In this document: positions 32,040 to 43,977 of the stretch, one piece after another
Numbering within the stretch: position 1 is the stretch's first letter
Layout: every line of letters starts with the position of its first letter
Source of the DNA: Bostrychus sinensis
Lineage: Eukaryota > Chordata > Actinopteri > Gobiiformes > Eleotridae
Direction of reading: 5' to 3'
Assembly: GCA_020698575.1 (NCBI GenBank)
Contig: CM036244.1
Span: forward strand, 12,748,534 to 12,812,533
Length of the DNA stretch: 64,000 nt
Made by a program: the position numbers and the translations under genes
Notes under the pieces: model-generated
The model's input: only the letters and a program-made list of their open reading frames with translations
The model's database searches: none
What the model was told of the DNA's origin: nothing

Positions 32040-32530
32040 AACATAAGCCCTGTAAGCCAGGATGGGCCAGAGTGCCTTTAATCTCTCACCCTCTCTCCCT
32101 GACACAGATAAACCTGTTGTGTAGCAGCAGACAGGGCGCCACGTGAGGTCTTCATTAGACCCACTGTAGCTGTGTCCACTGAAGCACTGGGATCTGGCCT
32201 AAGATTGATTGTAGTGGAGCAGGAGATGAGTTAGCAGCCACCCACCCTTTTCTGCCGCTGGTCCAAACCCAATAGTCCTTGCTACAGGGAGGAGCTCTGG
32301 GACCCCCGCTCTACACAGAAGCAATATCAGCTGATAAATTGCCTTTCCTGGCACGATTATACACCGGGGTGCTCCCCACGGTCTCCAGGAGCAGTGTTTC
32401 AGAAGAACTTGGGTTTTGTGGGGAGCGAGTGAAAGTGGGGCAATTTGTTACAGCAATAGACGAGTGACTGATGATGGGCTTAAATCATGCAACATTGGCT
32501 GGAGCAGCAGCGTAATTATGTGTCACAGAT
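32040..32530. other. Unique, less A+T-rich block
   Basis: Non-repetitive text with overlapping short frames (32279-32467, 32416-32616) but no domain. It could contain regulatory DNA or an unrecognised exon; no motif decides. Confidence 0.25.
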
Positions 32531-32739
32531 CTGCAGTTCGCAAGGTAAGCGGTGTGTCTGTAGTCAGTGAGGTTCTAGTCTGGTTTTGTCTTTTTATGTA
32601 TGCACTGAAAGCCTAAGCAATCCACATCCAGGCTGTGAATAATATAAAAAAAGTGAGATTTAGAGAGCTGATGTGTATATTCGGCTTTATGTGGTGGAAT
32701 AAACAAGTCAGTACTCAGCCCTTTGTCACTGCTTCGGTT

Positions 32740-33340
32740 TATTATCTTTATGGACAGAATTTCTAGGTACAGTCAAGGACTGGAGGTGAAGCGGCTGAGG
32801 TGAGAATCAGCACCTCCAAGTTTGAGGCCATGGTTCTTGACCAGAAAAGGGTGGCCTGCCCTCTCCAGTTGGGTGGAGAGCTCCTGCTTCATGTGGAGGA
32901 GTTCAGGTATCTCAGGGTTTTGTTCACGAGTGAGGGCAGGATGGTTGGTGTGAGATCCACAGGCAAACTAATGCAGCATCACCAGAAATACAGAGTGTAC
33001 CAGTCTGTTGTGCTGAAGAAGGAGCTGAGGTGAAAGGCAGAGCTCTCAGTTTATCGGTCGATCTGTTTTTACTCTCAAATAGCTGTGGGTCATGACTGAA
33101 AGGATAAGATCTCGGATACAAGTGGCTGAAATGAGTTTCCTTCGCAGGTGGCTCTTCCCTTTAGAGATGAGGCAAGAAGCTCAGTCACCTGAGAGGAGCT
33201 CGGAGTAGAGCTGCTGCTGCTCCTCCACAATGAGAGGAGCCAGTGGAGGTGGCTCAGGCATCTGTTTCAGATGCCTCCTGCCTGGAGCATGTCCCACCAG
33301 GAGGAGGCACCCGGGGAAAACCTACCTCAGCAGTCTAAGA
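32740..33340 (+). pseudogene. LINE ORF2 remnant, plus (same family as 19728-20137)
   Basis: The reading frames give MRISTSKFEAMVLDQKRVAC at about 32800-32860, then PLQLGGELLLHVEEFRYLRV and a LFTSEGRM-like block. Further on come a YQSVVLKKELR-like block, an 'IRSRIQVAEMSFLRRW'-like block near 33108-33155 and a CSSTMRGASGGGSG-like piece. In this LINE family these parts follow the reverse-transcriptase YADD motif, so the order is as expected. Stops and frameshifts show it is dead, and the catalytic core upstream is missing. Confidence 0.8.
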
Positions 33341-34734
33341 ATTAAACTCTTGCTTAAACATAAGTACAAAGTTGTTTGTCCTTTGTTAGATGCATTGTTT
33401 AAAATGTAACAAACACACTTTGTCTATAATCGAGGTTTGTCTAGCTTGCACAAAGAGGCTCTCATATTTTAAGTGGCCACGGGATAAAAAAGGAGTAAAA
33501 GATGCAGAACTCAAATCTACAATATATGACACCAAATACATAGCAACCCTTACCCATAATTGTCACAAAATGAAAAAAAAGTCTGGTATCCCTTTGTTTA
33601 GCAAATAAATAAATGAATATCTCTTTCAATAATTGTAAAATGTATCGTGTGTTTCTTCTTTTCTTTTTTTTTAAGTGGATCGGTCCAGAGGCTGTTTATT
33701 CTGTTTATGTTGGGAATCTGGGTTGATCCAACTTGAAACCACAGAGACCAGACTAAATCTTTGTAGACAATGAAAAATAATAGTATGGCCAGTCTATAAT
33801 GAATTTAAAATCCAGTTTTGCTTGCTTTATGTTATTACATATACTATTTAAAATATATATTTTAAAAAATAAATTCAAAATGTACATGCCTACTTGATTT
33901 TTATTTTTTTAGATAGTGTGACTTGATAGAGTTTCTTGAAACAGACAGATACTGTAACGTTAAAATAAAAATGACTCGATGGTGCATCTTCAGAATGAGA
34001 CACAGTGCCTCATTCTCACAGCTTTGATAACTTCTTCATGCCCCAAGTTGAACTGTTTCTCTCAGTGGCATCAAATAAAAGAGAATACTCAGATTTGTTA
34101 TATCCCTAACCCCATGTCACAGTGTTGCTCTGCCCCGGGGCACCTCAGAGTACACTGCATGCCTTCTGCCCAGACCTTAAATAACTCACCCCCTTCAGCA
34201 TGTGAAAGCTAGCTGTCACTGACAAACCCTGGAGCATCTCATAGGGCTACACCAGTTCACTAAAAAAAAACAAAGAAAGTAATGTAGCTGCGAGGGGACG
34301 GACTGCCAAAACTGTTGGGTGCACTTTAATTATGAAGAGGGATTGTGCAAGCCGCCTGACTGCCTTGACATTATTCAAAAGTAATTAGTTGCATGTTACT
34401 TAAATTATACATAAAAAGACACAAGAAGAGAATTAACTGGGAGAGTAAGGGCACTCAGAGTATTTGTATGTGTTGTTGTAACCTGGATGAAACACATGCA
34501 ATTTCAGAGGTAATGCAATATTTACCTCAGATGTTGATTTTTTGCTAAATAGCTCCCAGCAGGAAACCAGATGAAAAAGAATGTATTGATGCGAAATTAT
34601 TAAATACAAGAGTTGCAAACAGTTGTCGTTTAAAAGGCAATAAAGTAGGTCATTGGAAGATAAAACGTGGAAACAAACACTACAGTTGCTAATGGCATCA
34701 GCTTTTGAGAAGTATTAAGAATCTAGGGGACGGG
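33341..34734. other. Unassigned DNA
   Basis: T-rich tract at 33655-33675 and A+T-rich DNA. Frames of 72 and 77 codons have no domain. No repeat family recognised. Confidence 0.35.
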
Positions 34735-35156
34735 TCTGGTTCCCCTCTCCGAGCGGAGCATTTCTTTGGTTCAATTTGTAAAGGGCCAGTCACAGTTGTT
34801 TATCTGTATGTGTCTTACGAAAGCTGAAGAGCTAACCAAGGTAGCGCTAGCTAATTTAATAACTTATCTGACCTGATTAACGGCGTCTGTAGCTTTCCTT
34901 TATCACCTGTTGTTTACTGCCCCCAGAAATAAGTACAGAGCTGCTGATATTTCTTGTGTTTTATGAAAAAAAAAAACAATAATGCAAGAATCCATATTTG
35001 TATGGATCAGAGATGTGCACTTTATGTCCTGCCCTTGGTTTTTTCTGATTGGTTACTCTTCATGTCATTGTTCCACCTCAGAAACAAAACTTATGGGAAG
35101 CTTCCTGACTAACTTCTTTGTATAGAAGAAGAGTTTGTCTGGCAGGCCAGGCTAGG
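34735..35156 (+). mobile_element. MITE-C, partial copy
   Basis: It shares with 37551-38265 the words 'cagaaataagtacagagctg', 'tttccttcatcacctgtt'-type text, 'ctaacttctttgtatagaag' and an end 'tctggcaggccaggcta'. The left end is less clear. Confidence 0.55.
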
Positions 35157-35357
35157 TAACATGAACGTTCATGAATGTCTTCACTTTCTTACAACAACAA
35201 ATTTCCATTGCATACAACTTATTATCTTTGCATTCAGAAACACAACACCCTGTTTCTCTTCTCACCACTACCTACAGTGTACAAACTGAGCACTGCTGAG
35301 GAAGAAGCACATTAGTATCTTTCTTTCATTAAAATCTTTGGTGATGGTTTAGCACAT

Positions 35358-35790
35358 TTAAAGGGTCTATATTATGCTTTTATGCATATTTTTAAACCAG
35401 TCTTAGTTGCCTCTAGAACGGCATTGTACATTTTACAACCTTTAAAAACATCATGAGACTAAAAGAAAATGTTTTTAAAAGTTACTCTACTGGTGCCATT
35501 GAAGAGATCAATAGAGGGCAGCAGAGTGTTGCTTTTTTCTGAACATAATCAAAGAAAAACAGCACTTCACTTCCTTAAACTTTTTGGATCATCCTAAATG
35601 CAAATGAAAAACAGCTGTGAGCGCTTAGAGGCCTCAGAACAGCCGTGCCAGAGAATTCAGAATTACTTAAACATGTGTGAATGAAGCAAAACCCAACTCC
35701 AGGTATGTTTTTAATGAGGGAACATGATAACATGGTAGATAGTGCAAAAAAAGGTTGATTTTGCAATGGCATGTCCCGTGATCTACAGTA
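35358..35790 (-). mobile_element. MITE-B copy
   Basis: It starts after TTAA (35358-35361) with AGGGTCTATATTATGC and ends near 'ttgattttgcaatggcatgt'. Body words are 'ctactggtgccattgaagag', 'aacagctgtgagcgcttaga' and 'gccgtgccagagaattcaga'. The 94-codon minus frame inside is repeat-derived. Confidence 0.75.
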
Positions 35791-36089
35791 GGTGCTCACA
35801 GGCTGTAGCAAGGAGGCATTTGTGCAGGTGCAAACAACAATATTGCCATTAAATTTCATTCATCATAGAAATAAATCAGCTATATATGTCTCCTATTTTG
35901 TGTGGACCACTTTGTCAATCAAGTACACAAAATAATCTTAACCCCTAACTTATCTTAAAACACAGAAAAATAGAAAAATACAGATAAATAAATAACAGAT
36001 TGTAGTTGAAAGCTTGTGCAAAAAAAAGAAAAAAAAAAAATCAAAGATGTGCAAAAGTGACTTTACAAGTACAGCTAATAGGGCTTTTT

Positions 36090-36330
36090 TAAAAATACAT
36101 TTCCATCAAAGGATTGTGTTTTTTATGCATATTGCTGCTTCCTTGTATGTTTTCTCTTGAGCGCCTGGTGCTTTCAGAAGCTCGCTGTGCTTCCGAGTGC
36201 TTCTTCAGCCGCTAATCTTTTCAACAGCGTCTTGATACCCCTCAGGAGCTCCAGATAGATCGCTTTAATTAATCACCAACATATTCGATGCACACATAAC
36301 AAGTGCTAAGTAGAGAGCAGGTCAGCCGTT
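36090..36330. promoter_or_regulatory. Candidate conserved noncoding element
   Basis: Unique sequence with a TCF/LEF-type ATCAAAGG (about 36106-36113), ATGCATATTG (about 36127) and GCTTTAATTAATCACC (36261-36276). No frame or repeat is visible. Inferred only from motif density and uniqueness. Confidence 0.25.
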
Positions 36331-36557
36331 AAGTGCTCCAGAGGGAAATGGTTGGAGAAATCTGGGAACCATTGAGGTATAGGCTACAAAAAACACAGGG
36401 GGCCATGTGCGTGAGAGGGAACTGATAGACAAAGTGATAAACACGCTGTTGTGATGTATGTTAACTGCTGCAGGATGTGTGTGTTTTCATGTTTTTAACA
36501 AGAAACCACTACAATGTGCCATAAAATAATGTTTATGTGGGATATGAGAAGCTGGAG

Positions 36558-36625
36558 AGCTAGTGGAAGTGTCTGGGGAGAGGGAAATCTGGGCATCTCT
36601 GCTTAGCCTGCTTACATTGCTTACA
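36558..36625 (+). mobile_element. LINE ORF2 terminal fragment
   Basis: Translation gives VEVSGEREIWASLLSLL, the extreme C-terminal end of the LINE family at 19728 and 32740 (a VAGEREVWASLL-type ending). Confidence 0.6.
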
Positions 36626-37550
36626 TTACATTACTACCTACATTTACTTTCATTCATTTTACCTCATCATTATTTTCTAACATCTATGGGCCTGCAAAAT
36701 CTGTTTAGCATATATTATATTAAAATAGCAATGCAAATAGTGTGTTTGCAGGACATTATTTAGCTATAAGGAAGTCATTGAACGCTAATGATCACTTCCC
36801 TAATGTTTTCTAAACAGCTGAGTGATGGGAGTGAGTGTATTGAATCTCATTATTTATTTCACACTGACCTGAAGGTATGATAAGCACAAGATTACACACA
36901 AACACCATTGCAGATTAGTATAGCTTTGCAAGTCCAAAGTCAGTGCAAAATGCTTACATTATTGCATAACTGCTAAAGACTCACCAATGAACCGTTTAAT
37001 AGCTCTGTGTAATTAGCAGTTTGCTGTTGCAGGATACAGCCATGTGATTGCTAATGGCCTCAACACAAGTTTACAGTCTGTTCATTTGTGTAATACTCAG
37101 TTTGTCCGTGTTTCCTATTAGCTCCATGATGACTGCACATGTGACCAATGTTCATATACAGTAGAAATGACTGAAGATGTCATTTGGGCTGGATTTATCT
37201 GTTGGTTTGGCAGCAGTATTGACAAATAGACAAACTTGCGTTCAGTTTTCTAAGACAATGATTCTTAACTGGAGGGTAGAGCCAAATGTGGGTCATGGGG
37301 AGCTTTTCAACATACAGAGACAATTTACTGCTACAATAACCACCAGTTTGACCAAGAAAAGATCCTGAAAGTGATCTGGATCCACACCAAAAACTAACCA
37401 GATGTTTATTTATTCATTTGAAACTTGCTAAAAGTTTCATGAAAATCTGCCAATAACATTTTGAGAAATGTTGCCAAAAGACTAAGTTGGCCCTAACTCG
37501 CAATAGGAGATCTAGATCCGCACTAAAAGCTCACCAACAGAGGGTCCCGA
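36626..37550. other. Unassigned DNA
   Basis: No gene or family recognised. Confidence 0.4.
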
Positions 37551-38265
37551 GTAGCCTGGCCCACCAGCCCCATGTAATTTCTTTTCGAAAACAGGAGAGT
37601 CTGGTTCTTCAGCGAGCCATTTCCAATGGACTTGCTCGATACCGACCTATCACAGCCATTTATCTGCCGCAAGTCTTACAAAAGCACAAGATATCAAAGA
37701 TAACCATTGCACCGACTTATACAGTGTGAAATTATAACTTCTCTCAACTAATTAACAGCCTTTAGTGCTTTCCTTCATCACCTGTTCTGTTGATTCTGTT
37801 GATTCTGCTGAAGTCTGCGTTGTTGTTCAGTCTTATGTGACTTTTTCTTCATCCTGTTGCCATTTTAACAACAGTAAAGCCCTGTTCACGTCGCACGTAA
37901 CAACCACATTTAAACAAACTGACTTTTTCTGCAAGTCTACAACTGCCTTCTGCTGCTGTTCCCGTTCAGAAATAAATACAGAGCTGCTCATATTACGGCA
38001 TATTCTGGTGTTTTATGGCAAAACTGGCACCAGTTGTTTTGAATCTTTTGTTGAAATTACCGTTAAAGTCAATGAATGTATTAATTGTCACTTTTGTTAA
38101 AAATTTTCTGTAATACTGTATGTATTTTAAAAGAGGACCCCAGGAAGAATAATCATTTCCCTGGTAAACAAACAAACAAACACATTCTTCATAAGCAAAG
38201 GGATGCCAGACTAACTTCTTTGTATAGAAAAGGAAAGGAGTTAGTCTGACTGGCCAGGTTTGGTC
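37551..38265 (+). mobile_element. MITE-C, near full length
   Basis: The left end TAGCCTGGCCCACCAG and the right end, ending CTGGCCAGGTTTGG (about 38248-38263), are partly inverse. A subterminal hairpin is formed by CAGACTAACT (38207-38216) and AGTTAGTCTG (about 38239-38248). Internal text matches the partial copy at 34735-35156. The open frames at 37487-37729 and 37765-38100 have no known domain. Confidence 0.6.
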
Positions 38266-38579
38266 CTGAGGAGGTTAAAGGTAGGTTTTATGTACAGCTT
38301 ACTTGAAATCTAAATATTGTTTTATTTAGATGAAATGATGAAACTAATGTTGCAATTAATGAACATAAATGTTGTAAAATGATTTAGTGAAACAATTCTG
38401 GATTTTTAAAAAGCTCTTCACAGCGAAATAACCAGGAATTTAATTAGGTCCCATGATCAGAGCAGTTCATTTCCAACATGCCTGCCCCCACACATTGCAC
38501 ACATTGTCTAATTCTTGCTCTGTGTTGAACTTTAAGAAAGCTACAGCAGCTTTAAAAGCATGACAGCTCCCACAGGACC
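38266..38579. other. Unassigned DNA
   Basis: A+T-rich, nothing recognised. Confidence 0.4.
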
Positions 38580-38960
38580 TGCACCACTCGGCAGAGAGTC
38601 TCCAGATTACCTCCCATTGCATCTGTGTGCCACCTCCAGCCCACGAACTGTCTCATCCCCATCTCCTCTCTCTTCCCTCTCCATCCATCCATCTCTCTGA
38701 CTGTCCATGAGCGTCCAATCACCCGTTCTTTTCCCGCCCTTTGGGAGCTTATCAGTCCAACGATTTCTCCTCGAGCTATTGTGGACATTTGGCGTGAAGG
38801 TACCACAAGTCAATCCCCTAAGAGTGCCCATACTGTCAACTCTGGATGCTTTGTCTGAAATAATTAGGGCTTTCATTAGCATCATGGAGCTTGTCTCTAT
38901 CCGTTACCTGCTTAGGAAAGGCTTTCAGTAATTGGTGTCTAGAGCTACTGAGTCTCACCT
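38580..38960. promoter_or_regulatory. Unique block; candidate conserved noncoding element
   Basis: Non-repetitive sequence in which open frames overlap on both strands (plus 38625-38858 and 38707-38931, minus 38552-38806 and 38607-38885), none with a domain. The part 'tgaaataattagggctttca' followed by 'ttagcatcatgg' (about 38856-38887) has the homeodomain-rich look of vertebrate conserved noncoding DNA. An unrecognised exon remains possible. Confidence 0.25.
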
Positions 38961-39715
38961 CCCTTGACACCATTTCTACAAAACTAAACGTCCCTAAATG
39001 GCATGTTTTCCCAGGCCCTTATCAAACTTGCTTCCTTATCTTGCGGTTTAAAGTTTGATCGAACTTCTCTACAACCCCTCTCCTTGTCTTTCACTGCCAT
39101 TTCCAACAGTCACTCAAAAACCAATGGCGTCCTGATCTCCCCAGTGCAGAAACTGATGTGGCAAAAAAAAAAAAAAAAGATAGGATACCCGAGTCTGGCT
39201 TTGACACATTGCTGGGGAAGAACTTTTGAAAACTTTCTAAGTGTTGAAAATAGCAGCACTGTCTTAGCCACAAGCCGCTTCCTTGTGCCGCGGATGTACC
39301 CTGAATATATGCAGTTATTCATATCCCCAACTCACTCATAAGAATTTCTTGTTTTGAGATAACCATAGTCAGAAATAGTTTTGTCACCCAGCAAGTAAAG
39401 CCCTGACAGTTTTGCAAAATTAGCAGAAGTGAGTAATGAAGCACTGTTATACATCAGTTATATAAATGTTCTAAACCCAGACGTAATGTTCTCTGGGTGT
39501 TTTGTAATTAGTCCTGATTAAGATTTACCTTGTCTTTCCTGTGCAAGTCAAAACTGAACTTTTATTATTTTAACTCAACGAAGAGTAGCTTCATCAAACC
39601 AGTTTTGTTTTATTTTTGTTGTCTCACACAGCAACAAGTTGGTCACACAATTTAGGCAAAGGTAGAAAGAAACTAGATATTTTAACTCAAGTATTTTACA
39701 TCAGTACGAATACTA
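38961..39715. other. Unassigned DNA with a poly-A run
   Basis: A17-type run at about 39163-39179. Overlapping plus and minus frames around 39003-39341 have no domain and cross the A-run. Confidence 0.35.
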
Positions 39716-40091
39716 AAAAGGTCACCTATTATGTTAAAATGACTTTGTTGAGCTTGAACCATGGTATAAGGTTGTTTCCACCTCAAAAAAACATACTATT
39801 GTGTTTCATTCATGCATGTTTCAGTACTCCTGTTCCTAAAATGCAGTCACTAAGACGCTGTCGGCTTATTTATCTATCTGCTGTGTAATAGCTGAGCTAA
39901 ATAGCCATTTTATGCTCTGTCCATTTCCCAAACCTGACGAGCGTTTTCTGCAAAATTTGAGTAACAGCTCCCCAAAAGATGTTTTCCATAGAAATATTAC
40001 ATTTTAAGTTATAAAACGTGAAATACAAATGCAAAAGTGTCTTAAACTATTTCAAAAAACCTTAAAAAAAAGTACAATATAGGACCTTTAA
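39716..40091 (+). mobile_element. MITE-A copy
   Basis: It starts 'aggtcacctattatgttaaa' and ends 'gtacaatataggacct' followed by TTAA (40088-40091). The internal 'acattttaagttataaaacg' (about 39999-40018) is the uninterrupted counterpart of the site hit at 5957-6210. Confidence 0.75.
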
Positions 40092-40830
40092 GTAAATATC
40101 AGAGTGAAACAATTACCTTTACATTTTTTAATCAGTAAATGAGTAAAAGTGGGTTGGTTGGTATGCACACTCAGAGATTCTCGTTACTTCTGCAAAAGAT
40201 TGTCTGTGCATGTTGAAAAGTTTGCAAGTGGGCTCGAGTCAGAGTCTGTGCCCCTGTGTGTACTCAGTGGTTCATGAATAAATGTACAGAGATGAACCCA
40301 AAGTTTCTCAAACCTTTTTTTTTTTTTTTTTTTTTTTTTCTTCAGACATGTAAAACCTGTTGTGTGTACTCACCTCACTCCCAGATTAAACGTGTGATGG
40401 AGTTAATGACTTTTTGGGCCTCCTGGTAACGTCATTATCATAGCTGGGTCCTGTAACACTTCTTCTTATTTTAGAACCTGTTGGCCTCTCTGGCAGACTG
40501 CTCACTCGATATGGCTCGCTCTCTCAGTTCTCTCCTCAAAAAGAAGTCACAACACATCAGTGCAAGGAAACACTAAACTTGATAAATTATGCTGTAAATA
40601 TTGAATTCAGAATTGGTTCATTTTTTCACTTTAAAATAACTTGCTTGATTAAAAAAAAAAAAAAAAAAACATAGTAAAACCCAACTAGGTAATTCAACTC
40701 AAATCAAGTAAACTGGGGAAACCAATCATTGAAGTCATTTTTTGGGCCATTTTTAGGCTTTATTGACAGGACAGAGTTAAGTAGGAAGTTGTAGAGAGTA
40801 GGGAGAGACATTCGGCAAACTGTCAGAGTC
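40092..40830. other. Unassigned DNA with poly-T and poly-A runs
   Basis: T22-type run at 40317-40339 and A18-type run at about 40651-40669. No gene recognised. Confidence 0.4.
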
Positions 40831-41134
40831 AGGTAAGGTAGACTTTACTGATCCCTGTGGGGAAATTTGTTCTCTGCATTTGACCCATCCTTCAATGCCA
40901 CTGGGGCAAACTGTCAGGAGCACCCGGGACCCTTCTCCAGATCTTGACCCAGGATCCTGGTCAGGAGTACCAAGCTCGAGGATGAGCCTATTATAAAAAA
41001 TTTTTAGGTTGAAACAGGGGCATCCAGAGGAAACCCAGACACGGGGAGAACATGCAAACTCCACACAGAAAGGCAATCGAGAACCTGGGACCTTCTTGCT
41101 GTTAGGCGAGAGCGCTAACCACTAAGCAACCAAG
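40831..41134 (-). mobile_element. tRNA-headed SINE, near full length
   Basis: The minus strand starts near 41134 with 'gcttagtggttagcgctctc', shows a damaged B-box area ('cccaggttctcgattgcc'), the 'gtggagtttgcatgttctcc' body, and ends 'ccacagggatcagtaaagtc' plus TACCTTACC at 40831-40860. The minus-strand frame 40777-41076 is SINE-derived. Confidence 0.85.
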
Positions 41135-42959
41135 GCGAGTCTGGACTCAAAACCACAATGTTGAGGCAGGCTGTGGTTACCCTGCATACACACTTAATAC
41201 TTTTACTCAAGTAACATTTCTCTCAAATACATTTACTTCTACTTGACTAATATTATTTTGAAGGAACAGTTTCCTTACAGTTTTTGGAGTATTTTTTATC
41301 TCTCCTTTGGGCTTAACATTGTCATATTTATTCCTTATCTACATATTTGCATTCAGGCTGTATTTGCCTCAGTGTGTACTATCTGTTGGCCGATATATTC
41401 AGTACATTTACATCACTGTGAGGAAGACGAAGGCCCGGGACTGCAGGGTGTTCTCAGAAACCAAATGCTTTCCTAAACCCTGACAAGCCCCATTAAGGCA
41501 GATCACACTCTTGTCTCGACATGGGTCACTTTGTTAAACTCAAGAAAAGCTGGTCGTACAAAAGTCGAGTAGATATCCCTCAGACGTATAAAAGACAGAA
41601 TGGACAGTGTATTTATGTGAAGGCGAAAGTGAGGACAGAGTCTGGAGACAAACAGAAGAATAGTGAGAAGTAGAGAGGAACAAAAGATCTGTTTATCTTT
41701 GTTCTGGTTGAAAATGTCAAAGAGTGTTCATGGAGTTATTATCTATGGAAACAGACAGGGAAGGTGTCCCGGGACAGAGGCTTATCTAGCTGCTGGCCGA
41801 TGAAAGGCCGTAAGACATACTAAAAATACACTGAGATATATTTGTCTGATGAAGGGGCTTGGCTTGTCCTCTTGTCTTTGTTCTTGTCAGATACGCGATC
41901 CAAATGAACAACTACAGTTTACTAAAAATTAAGAGCATTTCAAGTATTTTATATTTTATTTTACTAGCTGGCAGAAAGTGTGTAGTATCAAAGCACTTCC
42001 TGGATTTTCAAAAGATCTTTATTAAGTCTGTCCAACCAGACCAATTCAGTTTCTTCTTGTGGGTCTGATACACCCCACACATCCCCACTGTAGCTATTTT
42101 CTGCTGAGATTGAGTCTATGGCATGTGTAATAGTATTCTTTCAAAAAAACAAAAACAAAAAAAAAAAAAACGAGAAACTGTAAGTAGTACTTAGTAAGAA
42201 GAAATACTTCATATATATACTTAAATAAAAGTTCTGGTACTTCAAATTAATATTACTCAAGTAGAAGAAAAGGTAGTTAAATTATGACTTCTACTTTTGA
42301 TACTAGTCCTAACCATAACTACCTACGAAAAGTACTTAAACACTTCTGTTACAAACTGTCTATGAACACTATAGATAAGTCGTAGATAATGTCGGTGAAT
42401 GCCAAAAAACTTAAGTGGGGCTTAAAGGTACATATCTTTGCATAAGAAGGGTTCATGATTGAGTCCCATTGAGAGAAAATTTTACTTAATAGTAGAAAAA
42501 AATAAAAATATAACAACTACTAATACTTAACTAATATAACTGCCAGTACAAGAATTTTATTGCAGTTGCACAGAAGAAAATACTACTTTTTTTTTTTTTT
42601 ACTATTACTACTACTACTCTAGCTGCGGCTGCCACTGCTATTACTGCTAATTACAGTTATTTTACCACTAATATTTAATGGAGTAAAAGTATCAAATTAC
42701 TTTCCACTTTCTATCTGGTGTTAGTAGATTTTGACTTTATATACATGCCCTAAAATAAGTTTCATAACATTTCTTATTCAGATTTTTGGGGTATTGTATC
42801 AGTAGTTGATTTAATATTCATGTGGACACAGCAGGAGGGACAATTTGACTTTGCAGAGACAACTTGCACAACTTGTTGAATGTTTCCCTGTTGTTTTCTT
42901 CTATTTTCGTCATAACTTTTTAGCACAAATATAGGATTATAAAAAGACCCTAGTGGCAT
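41135..42959. other. Unassigned DNA with hAT-like MITE arms and simple repeats
   Basis: Text of the TACTTTTACTCAAGTA type at 41198-41265 and 42187-42350 resembles arms of the element at 27361-28197; the two blocks could be remains of one interrupted copy. There is an A-run at about 42158-42170, T13 at 42587-42600, and (ACT)n at about 42600-42618. No gene recognised. Confidence 0.45.
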
Positions 42960-43350
42960 CACCTTGACTGAGCCCTCCACACAGCTCACCGCTCTGTTTG
43001 CCTCTTCCCTGACGTCCTGTTTGCTAACACGCTACTCCCTCCTACCAGTCCCAACAAAGCCATCTATCTCTGTCCGAATAAAATCTTCTGCACAGCGGCG
43101 GTGGCAGCAGCGGGAAGGAGGGGGCACCAGGCCAGACGCTGACATGTCGGCTCGGACTCGCAGCCAGGAGCGTGACTTTGATGTCTGTGAAAGCGCGGGA
43201 CCTCCCCTTGCTCCTGTTCCAGCGCAGTGAGCACAGGCGGGACACTGTAACATCTGGAGGGTGAAGAGAGAGGGGCTTCTTACAAGGCAACAGAAGAAGC
43301 AGTGTCCTGTTAGCTTCGGGGTCGGGACAGGTGCAAGAGGAGCAGCTCTG
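42960..43350. other. G+C-richer patch with CpGs
   Basis: The core 43090-43230 has many CG dinucleotides in a G+C-rich stretch ('gcagcgggaaggagggggca', 'gctcggactcgcagccagga'), unlike its surroundings. Overlapping frames run on both strands (plus 42964-43230; minus 43032-43253 and 43042-43290), none with a known domain. It could be a small CpG-rich promoter or 5' exon, but no TATA, splice or coding evidence settles strand or function. Confidence 0.3.
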
Positions 43351-43448
43351 GATGGAAATGACTTTTACCCTCTCTTTTCTTTCTGTAATCCATTGGTGTA
43401 AGCTTTTGACTTGGCCCGGGACAGAAAATTGCCCTCAAGCCTGGAATC

Positions 43449-43977
43449 TTAAAGGTCGTATATTATGCTTTTGTCAGGCTTTTAGAAATAATTTTGGACA
43501 CCTTTGCATTGGTATTTCACGTTTTGAAACTTGTATGGAAAACATCTTCTTTAAACTTTGACAGAGAATGCTTGGATTATGACTGTCGCCCCCTGCTGGC
43601 AACAGTGGGGACTGTACAGACAATAAAAGGGCTATTTAAGGCGGCTATCAATAAAACACGATGCTAACGGGTCGATAAATGAGCTGACTGCTTCGTTGTG
43701 ATGACAATTTAATTTTTATTCGTTTATTTATTTTATTTTATTTTATTTACTTTCATTTTTAAAGTCAGTCAGTAGCGGTGTTCCTGGTTTTATGTATCTA
43801 AGTAGAGCGGTGAGATCGAGCGTTTCCAGCTCTTGTGGAAAGCGACAGCAGCATCCAGGATTACTCAAACACATGAAAGAAACAAAATACTACTCCAGGT
43901 CTTTTTGAGGTGTAAACAGCATTATAGCATGGTTAAAAGCTCAAAAAAGACAATATAGCAGAATAAGAGACCTTTGA
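43449..43977 (-). mobile_element. MITE-A, full length
   Basis: The left end is TTAA (43449-43452) followed by AGGTCGTATATTATGC. The right end is 'agcagaataagagacct' followed by TTGA (43974-43977), a decayed TTAA. The body includes 'gactgtcgccccctgctggc' and 'aaatactactccaggtcttt'. It is the clearest opposite-orientation copy of the family. Confidence 0.8.
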
